From contig JAJTEK010000027.1 of the NCBI GenBank assembly GCA_021299695.1, positions 1 through 64,000 on the forward strand: DNA of 64,000 nt, written 5' to 3'. Source of the DNA: Pirellula sp. (GTDB lineage Bacteria; Planctomycetota; Planctomycetia; Pirellulales; Pirellulaceae). The stretch's first letter is position 1; the number at the start of each line of letters is the position of its first letter. Below are positions 48,851 to 58,715 of the stretch, one piece after another. Under the pieces are notes generated by a model. It saw nothing but the letters and a program-made list of their open reading frames with translations. It made no database searches and was not told where the DNA came from. Position numbers and translations under genes: made by a program.

Positions 48851-49075
48851 ATGTCTGCTGACTGGTATTTCATGAAGAAGGGGTTTTTTGGTGGCTCGAA
48901 AACGGTCGGACCAATCGCCGAATCTGTGTTTGTGAAAAAAATACAGAGGGGCGAGATCGTTCCGGAAACGATGGTTTCGAGCACCACCAAGACCCATGGG
49001 CATTGGTTGCACCTGAAGGACATTCGGGGGTCAGACCAATTGCTCAAGAAAAAGTCCCAATCGGGCCCTAGCTAG
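48851..49075 (+). CDS. Small GYF_2-like domain protein
   Basis: ADWYFMKKGFFGGSKTVGPIAESVFVKKIQRGEIVPETMVSSTTKTHGHWLHLKDI. Confidence 0.5.
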   Translation: MSADWYFMKKGFFGGSKTVGPIAESVFVKKIQRGEIVPETMVSSTTKTHGHWLHLKDIRGSDQLLKKKSQSGPS

Positions 49076-49399
49076 CGAGTTGTTAATCCAACCGCGTGGG
49101 GTCCAGAATTGGCCGAATCAAGAGGCGTGGGCTCAACCACGCTTTTTTTCTGCGCCGATCGCAAGCCTCCGGGGATGTTAAAGCTTGCCGGTTAGGTTGC
49201 CCACGACGACACAATGTTGAAACGTCGCTCGAATTCCTCCAAGCACTTTGCAGGGGTCGTACCGATTTTGCCGAATGATACCGATAGTCGGCTACCCTGA
49301 TGGTTCCGTTTTTGGACGTGCGCTCTCGGGGCACCCCTAAGCCGACTTTTTCTTACACAAAACACAGAGTTCGCTTCAGTGGAATCGGTGGTGATATTC

Positions 49400-50146
49400 A
49401 TGGCAAGAGATTCTCTACTCAATCGCAGTGTTTCAACAATGCTTGCTTCGGTATTTGTTGCTCATGCGTCTTTGGCTTTGCTCTTGATCGGTTCAGGCAC
49501 GGGCCTTGCCCAGGTCACTTTGGTCGAACAGAAACCCGTAGAATTGCCGTCCGAGAAGCGTCCGGGCGAGGAGCCGACTTTAGATTCGGTTCCTCCAAGG
49601 CCTGCTGATGTAAAGCTTGACGACGTAAAGCTTGATGAACCTGCGAAAATTGAAGAATCTCCCTCGATCCCCAGGAGCAAAGAGCCTCTTCGCGTAGGGG
49701 CCCTCTCGATTCCAAACACTTCGATCGCAGGGATCGGCACTGGAACGACTCCCGAGGACGCAACCGAGGGCCGTTTGCCTGATCCCATGCCGCTCCCTTA
49801 TGGCCCGGATCGCGAGGCTGGGTGGTCGGTCAAGACCAAGCATTGGGTCGCCCCGGTGTATTGTCACCAACCGACGTATTACGAGGACGTCATGCTCGAA
49901 CATCATGGACACGAGCGCTGCGCTGCGCTGCAACCGGTGTTATCCGGGGCCAGGTTCTACACAGGGATCTTCTTTACTCCTTACCTCGCGACGCTTCGTC
50001 CTCCCTTGCAAGACATTCCCAGCACCGGCCATTACCGACCCGGATCCTGCGCACCTGCAATTCGCCAGCGCGCACCCTATGATCCTACGGCGATGAAGGT
50101 TCAGGCTGCTGCGACAGCCGCCGGGGTGGTCGCACTGCAGCCCTAG
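49400..50146 (+). CDS. Secreted hypothetical protein
   Basis: Signal peptide ASVFVAHASLALLLIGSGTGLAQ; Cys/His-containing C-terminus. Confidence 0.55.
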   Translation: MARDSLLNRSVSTMLASVFVAHASLALLLIGSGTGLAQVTLVEQKPVELPSEKRPGEEPTLDSVPPRPADVKLDDVKLDEPAKIEESPSIPRSKEPLRVGALSIPNTSIAGIGTGTTPEDATEGRLPDPMPLPYGPDREAGWSVKTKHWVAPVYCHQPTYYEDVMLEHHGHERCAALQPVLSGARFYTGIFFTPYLATLRPPLQDIPSTGHYRPGSCAPAIRQRAPYDPTAMKVQAAATAAGVVALQP

Positions 50147-50248
50147 GGTGTCCTAAGTCTGGGCTTTGGGGACTATAGGTTTTGCTAGCGTAAAAAATAC
50201 CGAAATTCATTTGCGCAAATTCGTTGACTCCGTCTTTAAATCCCCACA

Positions 50249-50836
50249 ATGAGTTTTCCCGGCGGTTGGTTCGCTCGGCAAACTCGAGATCTTTGGGGCA
50301 AAGGTATGGATGGGATTGGGGCTCTGTTGCATCGCTACCGGATAGCTCGGCGTTTCGTGCGGAAAAACGCCCAGATACTATTCTGTAAACTCGAGGGCTA
50401 CTGGTGGAATTTTCGCAAGTCCCTTCGGTATTTCCCGCCCAAGCCCCAGGAAACCACGGGAGCCTATGGCGAGCGATTAGCGATCGAGTATCTGCGACGA
50501 TCTGGTTACATGATTCTCGAGCGATCCTATGCCTGCTCGTTGGGTGAGATCGACATCGTCGCTGCTTGGAAAACCTCCATGGTGGTTTTCGTAGAGGTGA
50601 AGACTTGGAGTTGCCAACGGGACAATCAAGGGGGTCCTAGCGACGCTGTCGACGCGATCAAGCAGCGGAAGATTTGTCGGTCGGCATTGCACTATGCCAA
50701 ACGCTATGGATTGCTCGAAACGCAAGGGCGCATGGATGTGATTGAGGTCATTTTAGGATCCGAGCCTTGCCGACCGGTTTTTCGGCACATCGAGGCGGCC
50801 TTCGAGAGTCCCGAAGCTTTTCAGATGCACGCCTAG
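50249..50836 (+). CDS. YraN family (UPF0102) nuclease-like protein
   Basis: [49 protein letters not shown]. Confidence 0.85.
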   Translation: MSFPGGWFARQTRDLWGKGMDGIGALLHRYRIARRFVRKNAQILFCKLEGYWWNFRKSLRYFPPKPQETTGAYGERLAIEYLRRSGYMILERSYACSLGEIDIVAAWKTSMVVFVEVKTWSCQRDNQGGPSDAVDAIKQRKICRSALHYAKRYGLLETQGRMDVIEVILGSEPCRPVFRHIEAAFESPEAFQMHA

Positions 50837-52209
50837 AGCTTGTTTTTCCAGAGTGCGATTTGCTCGGCGACAAACTCCGGACCGCTCGAACCCAACGAGC
50901 GATAGGACTCAACGGCACCTTGGACCCCTAAGCTTTTGCGAAGCGACTTACCGACAAAGTTCGGGTCGACTTTGAGGAAGTCCTGATCGCTCAGTTCGGC
51001 CAGGGTGATGTTTTGTTCTCTGGCCAAGGCGACCAGTGCGCCGACTTTGTGGTGCGCGGTCCTCTGAGGGATTCCCTGGAGCATGATCGCTTCCATCAGC
51101 GCTGTCGCATCGAGGTAGCCTTGATCGAGCCTTTTGGCGATGGCCTCGGTCTGGAGCTTAGAGCCCTGGACAATCGGAACAGCCAGTTCCAAGCACGCGA
51201 TCACGGTATCGAAGGCGTCGAACAGGGGTGGTTTGTCCTCTTGGAGATCGCGGTTGTAGGCTAGGGGTAGGCCTTTGAGCAGAACCAGGAGAGTTTGGAG
51301 ATTGCCGATGACTCGAGCCGACTTGCCACGTGTCAGTTCGAGCGTATCGGGGTTGACTTTCTGGGGCATGATCGAGCTTCCGGTGCAGAAAGCTTGCGGA
51401 AGTTTCAGGAAGCCGAATTCGGTGGTCGACCACAGGATCCATTCCTCGGCCCAACCGCTCAGGTGCGTTGCGATCATACTCAGAACAAACACCGATTCGA
51501 CGGCGAAATCCCGATCGCTACTGATATCGATGCTATTGGCCGCAAGCGTTTCAAAGCCTAGCAACTGGGCCGTCATCTGCCGATCGATCGGCATGCTGGT
51601 ACCAGCGACTGCCGCGCCCCCGAGTGGACAGCAATTGACCCTGCGTCGGCAGTCGGCAAGACGCGATCGATCGCGTTGGAGTTTTTCCATGTAAGCCAGC
51701 CAGTAGTGCGCTGCGAGCACCGGTTGGGCCCTTTGCATGTGGGTGTAGGCCGGCAGGATGACTCCGTGATCCAAATCGCATCGAGAGAGAAACGCTCGCT
51801 GGAGTTGCTCTAAGAGTTCGTCGACATGATCGAGTTGGTCGCGGACCCAGAGCCGTAGGTCGGTTGCGATTTGATCGTTCCGCGATCGCGCCGTGTGAAG
51901 CTTGCGTCCGACGTCTCCGAGCGCATCGATCAAGGCTTGCTCGATGTGCATGTGGATGTCTTCGAGTTCGATGCGAAACGGGAGCTCCTGGCGCTCGATT
52001 CGCTCTTGGATGCTTAGGAGTTCCCTTTCGATTTGGGCGAACTCTGGGTCGGTCAAGATCCCTTGCTTGGCCAGCATCCGCGCATGGGCGATCGATCCGC
52101 GAATGTCGTGTTGATAGAGTCGGTGGTCAAAGGAAATGCTTTCGCTGAAGCGCGCAAGCGATTGATCCATATCACCGGAGAAAACACCGCTACGGGATGG
52201 AGAGCTCAA
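50833..52209 (-). CDS. argH: Argininosuccinate lyase
   Basis: [63 protein letters not shown]. Confidence 0.95.
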   Translation of the reverse strand: MSSPSRSGVFSGDMDQSLARFSESISFDHRLYQHDIRGSIAHARMLAKQGILTDPEFAQIERELLSIQERIERQELPFRIELEDIHMHIEQALIDALGDVGRKLHTARSRNDQIATDLRLWVRDQLDHVDELLEQLQRAFLSRCDLDHGVILPAYTHMQRAQPVLAAHYWLAYMEKLQRDRSRLADCRRRVNCCPLGGAAVAGTSMPIDRQMTAQLLGFETLAANSIDISSDRDFAVESVFVLSMIATHLSGWAEEWILWSTTEFGFLKLPQAFCTGSSIMPQKVNPDTLELTRGKSARVIGNLQTLLVLLKGLPLAYNRDLQEDKPPLFDAFDTVIACLELAVPIVQGSKLQTEAIAKRLDQGYLDATALMEAIMLQGIPQRTAHHKVGALVALAREQNITLAELSDQDFLKVDPNFVGKSLRKSLGVQGAVESYRSLGSSGPEFVAEQIALWKNKL

Positions 52210-52285
52210 GGTGTTGACCTTTGGAACATCGGGGAAGTGGTCGGTGGCAGCATGCTCGAGCGTGGGATTCTAGCAGAGCCCGAGT

Positions 52286-53893
52286 TCATTCGATAGAAAG
52301 GATTGTCGCTGGGCCGATCGCACCAGCCCCGTCGACCGCGGCCAAGGCGATGGCTCGGACCTTCTTGCCGGGAGCTTCGGTCCTGGGAGCATCTGTGCCG
52401 GGCTCTTGGTCGGAATCGATGGGTGCACGGTCGCTTTGCGCTCCGTGGATCGAGACTTCCCACCGGTTGTCGATCAAGCGGTAGAGGCACCAGTGGCGAA
52501 CCGACTGGGGATTCGAAGAGCTCCAAGTGACCTGTGGGCTCGCTGCAGGGCTACCCTGATCGGCGGACTTGAGCCCGGTTGGCTTGAGGATCGAAACCAC
52601 AGGGGCAGTGGTTTTCTCGACGTTTAACCAAGGGGTCTGGGGGCTCAGGGCTGGGGATAGATACGTATTGGTCGTGAGTCGATCGGTCAGTCCTTCGCGA
52701 TTCTCCATGATGGCTTTCATGCTGAAATGGATGGTGCCCGAGCTGCCATTCATGGTTCGGGCCAAGAAGACTTGGTCTTCGATCTGCTCGACGGAAAAGG
52801 GGCGATTTTTGTCACCGACACGGCTGGTGAAGATCCCCGGTGCGATGGTTCGGTGTTGGGTATTTTCTGAGACCCACCACTGGAGCAGCGCCGGAAAGCT
52901 TTGCTGTTTGGCGTGGATAGGCCAGTACAACTGGGGCGAGTAGTAGTCGCACCAGCCCTCGTTGAGCCAGAGCTTGGCATCGGCATAGAGTTTTTCGTAT
53001 TGATTGAAGCCTTGGACGCTCTCGGGAAAGCCTGGCTTCCAGATCCCAAAGGGACTGATTCCGAATTTCACGTGCGGCTTGGTCGCTTTGATCTGCTCAT
53101 AGAGACTTCGGATGAACTGATTCATCTGATCGCGACGCCAGTCGTCGCGTGAAAGCTTACCTCCGTTTTTGACGTAGTTATCCCACGCTCGATCGTCGGG
53201 GAAGGGTGCATCGTCGATGGGGTAAGGGTAGAAGTAATCGTCGATATGAATACCGTCGACGTCGTAGCGTTGGACCACATCGAGGAATACTTTTAGGGTG
53301 TGCTCTCGCGATTGAGTTTCCCCCGGATCGAGCCAAAGATAATTGGTTTTGTCGTTGCCGTAAGGCTTGACCAGTTCGGGATGCGTTTTGCTGATATGAG
53401 AATCCGACTCGGTGTATTTCTGCCCGGAGTTTCGCGCGCGGTAGGGGTTGAACCAAGCATGAAGCTCCATCCCGCGTCGGTGGGTTTCTTCAATCCAGAA
53501 CTCGAGCGGATCGTACCAAGGATCTGGCGCTTTACCTTGATGACCCGTCAGATAGTAACTCCAGGGTTCGAGTTGGCTTGCATAGAGCGCATCGCACGAG
53601 GTTCGGACCTGGAGTACGATCGCATTGAGATGCATCTGATGGCACTGATCGAGAATCGCGATGGCCTCGGATTTTTGCTGCTCGACGCTCAGACCCGGAC
53701 GAGTCGGCCAATCGATATTGGCGACCGTAGCGACCCATACCCCTCGGAATTCCCGAGGCACTTCTGGCAGCCTTGGGAGCTCTGGCAAAGTGCCAGACGC
53801 GTCGGTCCCTTGAGCCGAGCCGATGGTGCCCAAAGAGTGCCAAAGCAATGCAGCCTGCAGTAGGACAAAGGGTATCTTTGGAATTCGATACAT
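52286..53893 (-). CDS. Family 10 glycosyl hydrolase-like (GHL10/DUF187-type) secreted protein
   Basis: EFRGVWVATVANIDWPTRPGLSVEQQKSEAIAILDQCHQMHLNAIVLQVR; ELHAWFNPYRAR; GIHIDDYFYPYP; VKFGISPFGIWKP. Confidence 0.9.
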   Translation of the reverse strand: MYRIPKIPFVLLQAALLWHSLGTIGSAQGTDASGTLPELPRLPEVPREFRGVWVATVANIDWPTRPGLSVEQQKSEAIAILDQCHQMHLNAIVLQVRTSCDALYASQLEPWSYYLTGHQGKAPDPWYDPLEFWIEETHRRGMELHAWFNPYRARNSGQKYTESDSHISKTHPELVKPYGNDKTNYLWLDPGETQSREHTLKVFLDVVQRYDVDGIHIDDYFYPYPIDDAPFPDDRAWDNYVKNGGKLSRDDWRRDQMNQFIRSLYEQIKATKPHVKFGISPFGIWKPGFPESVQGFNQYEKLYADAKLWLNEGWCDYYSPQLYWPIHAKQQSFPALLQWWVSENTQHRTIAPGIFTSRVGDKNRPFSVEQIEDQVFLARTMNGSSGTIHFSMKAIMENREGLTDRLTTNTYLSPALSPQTPWLNVEKTTAPVVSILKPTGLKSADQGSPAASPQVTWSSSNPQSVRHWCLYRLIDNRWEVSIHGAQSDRAPIDSDQEPGTDAPRTEAPGKKVRAIALAAVDGAGAIGPATILSIE

Positions 53894-54104
53894 CGACTGT
53901 ATTGACCAAGTGCGAGGAAAAAAAGTTACCATGCCAGTGTCCACCGATCGAGCACTTCGGTCCAAGGCTCTGTTCGTACGTTTTCTCGTGGTCGTACTAG
54001 AACCAATCCAGTATAGCAATTCAAGCCATAGGTCTGCAAGTTCCCGCCAACCGCCTCGATCAACGATCCGCATCGCCGCAGTTGAAACAGCCATCGAGCA
54101 CTAG

Positions 54105-54128
54105 CACGAGCACGAGCACGAGCACGAG
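54105..54128. repeat. (CACGAG)4 simple repeat
   Basis: ctagCACGAGCACGAGCACGAGCACGAGgaattc. Confidence 0.9.
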
Positions 54129-54223
54129 GAATTCTGATCCCATACACGATCGAGAACAAATCCGGGAGATTTGAGGGACTGTGTCTATACAAGAAAAAAC
54201 GGGGAACCAAAGGGCCAATGGGC

Positions 54224-55675
54224 TTAGAGCAAGATCGGGCAAATATCGAACCAGGATCGACCCTGGCGCTCCATCCACTCGGTCGATTCGCTCGGACCCC
54301 ACATTCCCTTTTCGTAGGTGAAGAGTTGTGGCGCAGCGGGGCTTCTCCAAGCCGCGATGATCGGGTCCATGATTCTCCAGGCTTGTTCGACTTCGTCGCT
54401 TCTAGCAAATAACCCCGGATCGCCAAGCATGACATCGAGCAGGAGGCGTTGATAAGCGTCTGGAAGTTCCTTACCGCTGGAATCGAAACGAAAGTCCAGC
54501 TCGCTCAATCGCAATCGCATATCGAGGTCGGGGACTTTGGATTGGAAGTACAACTGAAGGCCTTCGGCGGGCTGGATTTGGATGACCAGTCGGTTGGCCT
54601 CTGGGCGGTAGGATTTCTGCTCGCCAAAGAGCAAGTGGGGTGGCTCACGGAACTGGATCACGATCTGGGTGGTCCGACAACTCATGGCTTTCCCGCTCCG
54701 GAGGTAGAACGGGACACCGCGCCATCGCCAATTGTCGATATAGAATTTAAGTGCAGCGAACGATTCGGTGGGGCTCCCCTTTGGCACCCCCTCTTCATCG
54801 AGGTAACCTTGGTATTGACCACGGATACCGAATTCGGAGAAGTCGCTGCCGTGGTAAGGCCGGACAGCTTGGAGGACCTTGACCTTTTCGTCTCGAACGA
54901 ATTCTCCTGTGTAGCGAACAGGGGCTTCCATAGCCGTGACCATCATGAGTTGGAACAAGTGGTTTTGGAACATGTCCCGAAGGACTCCGGATTTGTCATA
55001 GTATCCGCCCCGACGACCTACTTGGACCTCCTCGGCCACGGTGATCTGGACATGGTCGACGTAGTTTCGATTCCAAATCGGCTCGAAGATCGTGTTTCCG
55101 AAGCGAAGCACGAGAATGTTTTGAACCGTTTCCTTTCCAAGGTAGTGATCGATTCGGTAGATTTGGTCTTCGCGAAAGGTCTTGTGGATCGATTCGTTGA
55201 GGCTTTGAGCCGTAGCAAGGTCGGTACCGAAAGGTTTTTCGATCACCACTCGCCGATGGCCGAGAGAATCGTCATTCAATCCAACTTTGCCAAGCTGGTC
55301 GATCGCCGTGGCGTAAAGCTGGGGCATGGTCGAAAGGTAATAGGTCCGATCCGTAGGTTTGGACTCCTCGATTTGCTCCAAGAAATTCGAGAGTTTATGA
55401 AAGTCTTCCGTCGAGGATATATCTGCCGGTTGGTAGTAGATGCTCTGAACAAACGCCTCCCAACTGGCCGAATCGAAGTCCGCTTTGGAGAACTGCGCGG
55501 TCGATTCTCCCAAAGCAGTCCGCCACTGCTCCGAGGTAAAGTTGCTGCGAGCCACACCTACGATCCGAGAATTTTTTGGCAAACGCCCGCGTTGAAACTG
55601 CCGGTAGAGCGCTGGGATAAGTTTACGGCTGGTCAAGTCACCCGAAGCACCAAAAATGACCATCGTGTGGGACAT
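54224..55675 (-). CDS. zwf: Glucose-6-phosphate 1-dehydrogenase
   Basis: MVIFGASGDLTSRKLIPALYRQF; RVVIEKPFGTD; IYRIDHYLGKETVQN; NRNYVDHVQITVAE. Confidence 0.95.
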   Translation of the reverse strand: MSHTMVIFGASGDLTSRKLIPALYRQFQRGRLPKNSRIVGVARSNFTSEQWRTALGESTAQFSKADFDSASWEAFVQSIYYQPADISSTEDFHKLSNFLEQIEESKPTDRTYYLSTMPQLYATAIDQLGKVGLNDDSLGHRRVVIEKPFGTDLATAQSLNESIHKTFREDQIYRIDHYLGKETVQNILVLRFGNTIFEPIWNRNYVDHVQITVAEEVQVGRRGGYYDKSGVLRDMFQNHLFQLMMVTAMEAPVRYTGEFVRDEKVKVLQAVRPYHGSDFSEFGIRGQYQGYLDEEGVPKGSPTESFAALKFYIDNWRWRGVPFYLRSGKAMSCRTTQIVIQFREPPHLLFGEQKSYRPEANRLVIQIQPAEGLQLYFQSKVPDLDMRLRLSELDFRFDSSGKELPDAYQRLLLDVMLGDPGLFARSDEVEQAWRIMDPIIAAWRSPAAPQLFTYEKGMWGPSESTEWMERQGRSWFDICPILL

Positions 55676-55778
55676 CAAAGCGTTCCTTTTTAGGTAGGAT
55701 AGTGTGTGGTTTGGGCCGTATTGTGCCTCAGGCTTGAGGCGAACACAACGAGCCGCATGTGGAACTTAGGAAAAACGG

Positions 55779-56453
55779 ATGAACGCAACCCAATTTACCC
55801 TATATTTGGTCCGGCACGCTCAATCAGCTAACAACGCCCAACCCGAGTCGCAACGCATTCCAGACCCTCCTTTGACAGACCTTGGGGCACAACAAGCCCA
55901 AGCGTTGGCCTCAGCGATCGACCAATTATCCCCAGACCATCTTTTTTCGAGTCCTTTCCTTCGCACTCTGCAGACGACCGCTCCAGTTGCCCAAGCCTTG
56001 GGGATCACACCGACGATTCGAGCCGACCTCTACGAGCAAGGTGGTTGCTATCGGGGCTATCGCCTCGATGATCGAACTCCCGAGCCAGGCTTATCCCGTT
56101 CGCAGATCGAATCCTTGCACCCGACTTGGCGGATCGATCCGGCAATCGATGAGTCGGGATGGAACAAGCACGAAGCTTACGAGACCCTCGATGAGGCCCG
56201 ATTGCGTGCCCAAAGGGTATCGCAATGGTTGTCCGAACATCCATGGCCAAGCGACTCGCGGATCTTGTTAATCATCCATGCCGATTTCAAAATCAGGCTC
56301 CTCGAATCGTTGCTCTGCAACCTCTCGATCCAGGAACAACTCCCCTCGGTGATCAATACCGCCTGGACGACTCTTCGATACCGAGCCGGGCTCTGGGAGC
56401 TCGACGCCTACAATGCACACCCCCATTTAGAGCCCCGAATGATCACGAGCTGA
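55779..56453 (+). CDS. Histidine phosphatase family protein
   Basis: LYLVRHAQSANNAQPESQRIPDPPLTDLGAQQAQALA; FSSPFLRTLQTTAPVA. Confidence 0.9.
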   Translation: MNATQFTLYLVRHAQSANNAQPESQRIPDPPLTDLGAQQAQALASAIDQLSPDHLFSSPFLRTLQTTAPVAQALGITPTIRADLYEQGGCYRGYRLDDRTPEPGLSRSQIESLHPTWRIDPAIDESGWNKHEAYETLDEARLRAQRVSQWLSEHPWPSDSRILLIIHADFKIRLLESLLCNLSIQEQLPSVINTAWTTLRYRAGLWELDAYNAHPHLEPRMITS

Positions 56454-56475
56454 GGGCTCCTGGGTACCCCGAGCC

Positions 56476-57474
56476 TCAGCCGGCTCGGGTAAAGGATTTG
56501 CGGAGCAGTTCGAGGCTTTTGGGGATCGCAGTTCGACAATCCTCTTTGCCCTCGAATTCCAAAGAAACCCAGCCGCGGTAGTTTGCTTTGCGCATCAGCT
56601 CGCCAACTTTTTGATAGTCCAGATCCAGAGTGTACCATTCGCCACCACCATAATAAGTTTTGGCCTGTAGCAGTACGGTTTTGGGGGCGAGTTTCTCAAG
56701 CTTCTCATAGGGGTTCTCAAGAAAGTTACCTGTGTCGAGGGTGACCTGAAGCCAAGGAGAATCGATCGCATCGACAATTCGCAAAACACCCTCTGGGGTC
56801 AGCCCCAGTCCCCAATGGTTTTCGAGTCCAAGCACCACGCCGCATTTCTCTGCCGTGGGTAAGCAACGCTCCAGCGCGTCGATGACCCAAGGAAATCCAT
56901 CCTCTTCGGTGTATCCTGGCAATGGTGGCTCAATACCACGGTTGGCCATGAGCTCATCAAAGTTCTTGCTTGTCCCCCAACGACCAGTGTTGACCCGCAT
57001 CGTCGGGATTCCCAGGGCATAACAAAGTTCGATCTGACCGATGGTCAATTCGATGTTTTGGCGACGGACCTGTGCATCAGGCGATACAAAGCCTTGGTGG
57101 GTCGACATCCCGTAGAGGGCCAATCCCGATCGGAGAGCTCGGCGTTTGATGTCCTGCAATGCGGCTCGGCTAAGCAACTCGGTCTGCGAAATCTGATAGA
57201 GCAAAATCTCCACTCCATCGAATCCCAACTCTCCGGCAAAATCGATGCACTTACCGACATCCTTGAACTCGTCGTTCTTGAACCGCCAAAGAGAGTAGGT
57301 CGAAAGGCCGATCGGCAGCGTGGTCCGGGCTCCGGCCGATGACTCGACGGGGCTAGCCCATAGACTCCCCGATAATGTCCCCGTGCAGCTTGCTGCCGAT
57401 AGACCTAGAGTTCCCGTGAACATACCCGAAAGCATGCCGTTGAACTGCCGACGTTGCATGGATGTTTCTTTCAT
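56476..57474 (-). CDS. Sugar phosphate isomerase/epimerase (TIM-barrel) with export signal
   Basis: MQRRQFNGMLSGMFTGTLGLSAASCTG; GLSTYSLWRF; VVLGLENHWGLGLTPEGVLRIVDAIDSPWLQVTLDTGNF. Confidence 0.85.
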   Translation of the reverse strand: MKETSMQRRQFNGMLSGMFTGTLGLSAASCTGTLSGSLWASPVESSAGARTTLPIGLSTYSLWRFKNDEFKDVGKCIDFAGELGFDGVEILLYQISQTELLSRAALQDIKRRALRSGLALYGMSTHQGFVSPDAQVRRQNIELTIGQIELCYALGIPTMRVNTGRWGTSKNFDELMANRGIEPPLPGYTEEDGFPWVIDALERCLPTAEKCGVVLGLENHWGLGLTPEGVLRIVDAIDSPWLQVTLDTGNFLENPYEKLEKLAPKTVLLQAKTYYGGGEWYTLDLDYQKVGELMRKANYRGWVSLEFEGKEDCRTAIPKSLELLRKSFTRAG

Positions 57475-58169
57475 GACTTGTTGGTTTCTTGCAGAGCAGA
57501 AGGACTCGAGTGCATCGGATCGGAAGGATCGAAAGGGGCGTCTAGGAAATTGCGCAATAGTGCGATTCCGTTGGATTGGCTTTTCTCTGGATGGAACTGT
57601 GTGGCAAACAGATTGCCGACTTGCACCGCAGCGCAAAAGTCGATCCCATAGGTGCTCGTAAGCCAAACCGAATCGCTCGCTTTGGGTACTGCGTAGTAGC
57701 TGTGAACAAAGTAAAAATACGGCAAAGGCCCGAGCCCCTGAAGCATCGGATCCCACGCGCGCTGCGATGCGACTTGATTCCATCCCATGTGCGGAACCTT
57801 AAGTGGGCCATGCACAAGCGGATCGAAATGGAACTTGATGACTTGACCGGGAATGATTCCAAGCCCCTGATGTTCGCCACCCTCAAAACTCACGTCCAGA
57901 AGTAGTTGCAGTCCTAGACAGATTCCCAGGAAGGGCCGATCGGCTTGGATCCAATCCTGGATAAACGGGACCCAATCGCGGCGTCGAAGCTCATGGATCG
58001 CGTCGCGAAATGCACCTACCCCAGGCAGGACGATGTGGGTCGAAGACTCCAAGTCCCGGTAGTTTTCGCACACCACTGGAATGCCCCCGGCTCGCTCGAT
58101 CCCCTTGGAAACACTTCGAAGGTTCCCCATCTGGTAATCGATGATCCCGACTTGAGGTGGCTGGTTCAT
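57471..58169 (-). CDS. hisH: Imidazole glycerol phosphate synthase subunit HisH
   Basis: VGIIDYQMGNLRSVSKGIERAGG; HIVLPGVGAFRDAI; FLGICLGLQLLLDVSFEGGEHQGLGIIPG. Confidence 0.95.
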   Translation of the reverse strand: MNQPPQVGIIDYQMGNLRSVSKGIERAGGIPVVCENYRDLESSTHIVLPGVGAFRDAIHELRRRDWVPFIQDWIQADRPFLGICLGLQLLLDVSFEGGEHQGLGIIPGQVIKFHFDPLVHGPLKVPHMGWNQVASQRAWDPMLQGLGPLPYFYFVHSYYAVPKASDSVWLTSTYGIDFCAAVQVGNLFATQFHPEKSQSNGIALLRNFLDAPFDPSDPMHSSPSALQETNKS

Positions 58170-58715
58170 CGCGTCAAGGCTTTCCTTTGGCTCGGAGTGC
58201 TACAGGCTCGGCGTGCTACAGACTGGGAATGATGTCATAATTCCCCCTTAGGTTGTACCTTTTATTGGGAAATTTTCCAGCTAAAAGCGATCCGAGCCAA
58301 GCCTCTGCGACCGCGAAAATCTAAGCCGCCGTGAATCGAACCTATCACAAACCAAGGGGATTCACATCCCGAAGACATGGCGAATTTGAGAATCAATTTG
58401 TTCGAACTTGTCTCGATTCGAGACAGTTAGTCTGAAAAATTGGCAGAAACCCCAAAGGGAGTTCGGCAAGCGTGACACTGCGTCGGAAAAAACCGCTTTT
58501 CAAAACGGAAGTTTTTACAACCAAGCCATGAAAAGAAGGCAAGAATCCGCCATGTCCGTTTCATTCTGCTGAAAAAACCGCCTCAAGACTAAAGTTTGGA
58601 TTTTTGGTCCAGCACTTGCATCTACTACTTTTCGTCTCCTAAACGGTCGAATTGGCGAACCAAATCCTTCGCCATGGCGTCGAACGAATAGAGGGAGATC
58701 GTTTGGTTCCAACGC

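Noticed and set aside
54449-55693. 414-aa ORF on + strand
   Set aside because: Antisense to zwf, which has clear conserved motifs; long antisense ORFs are common in GC-rich codon-biased genes.
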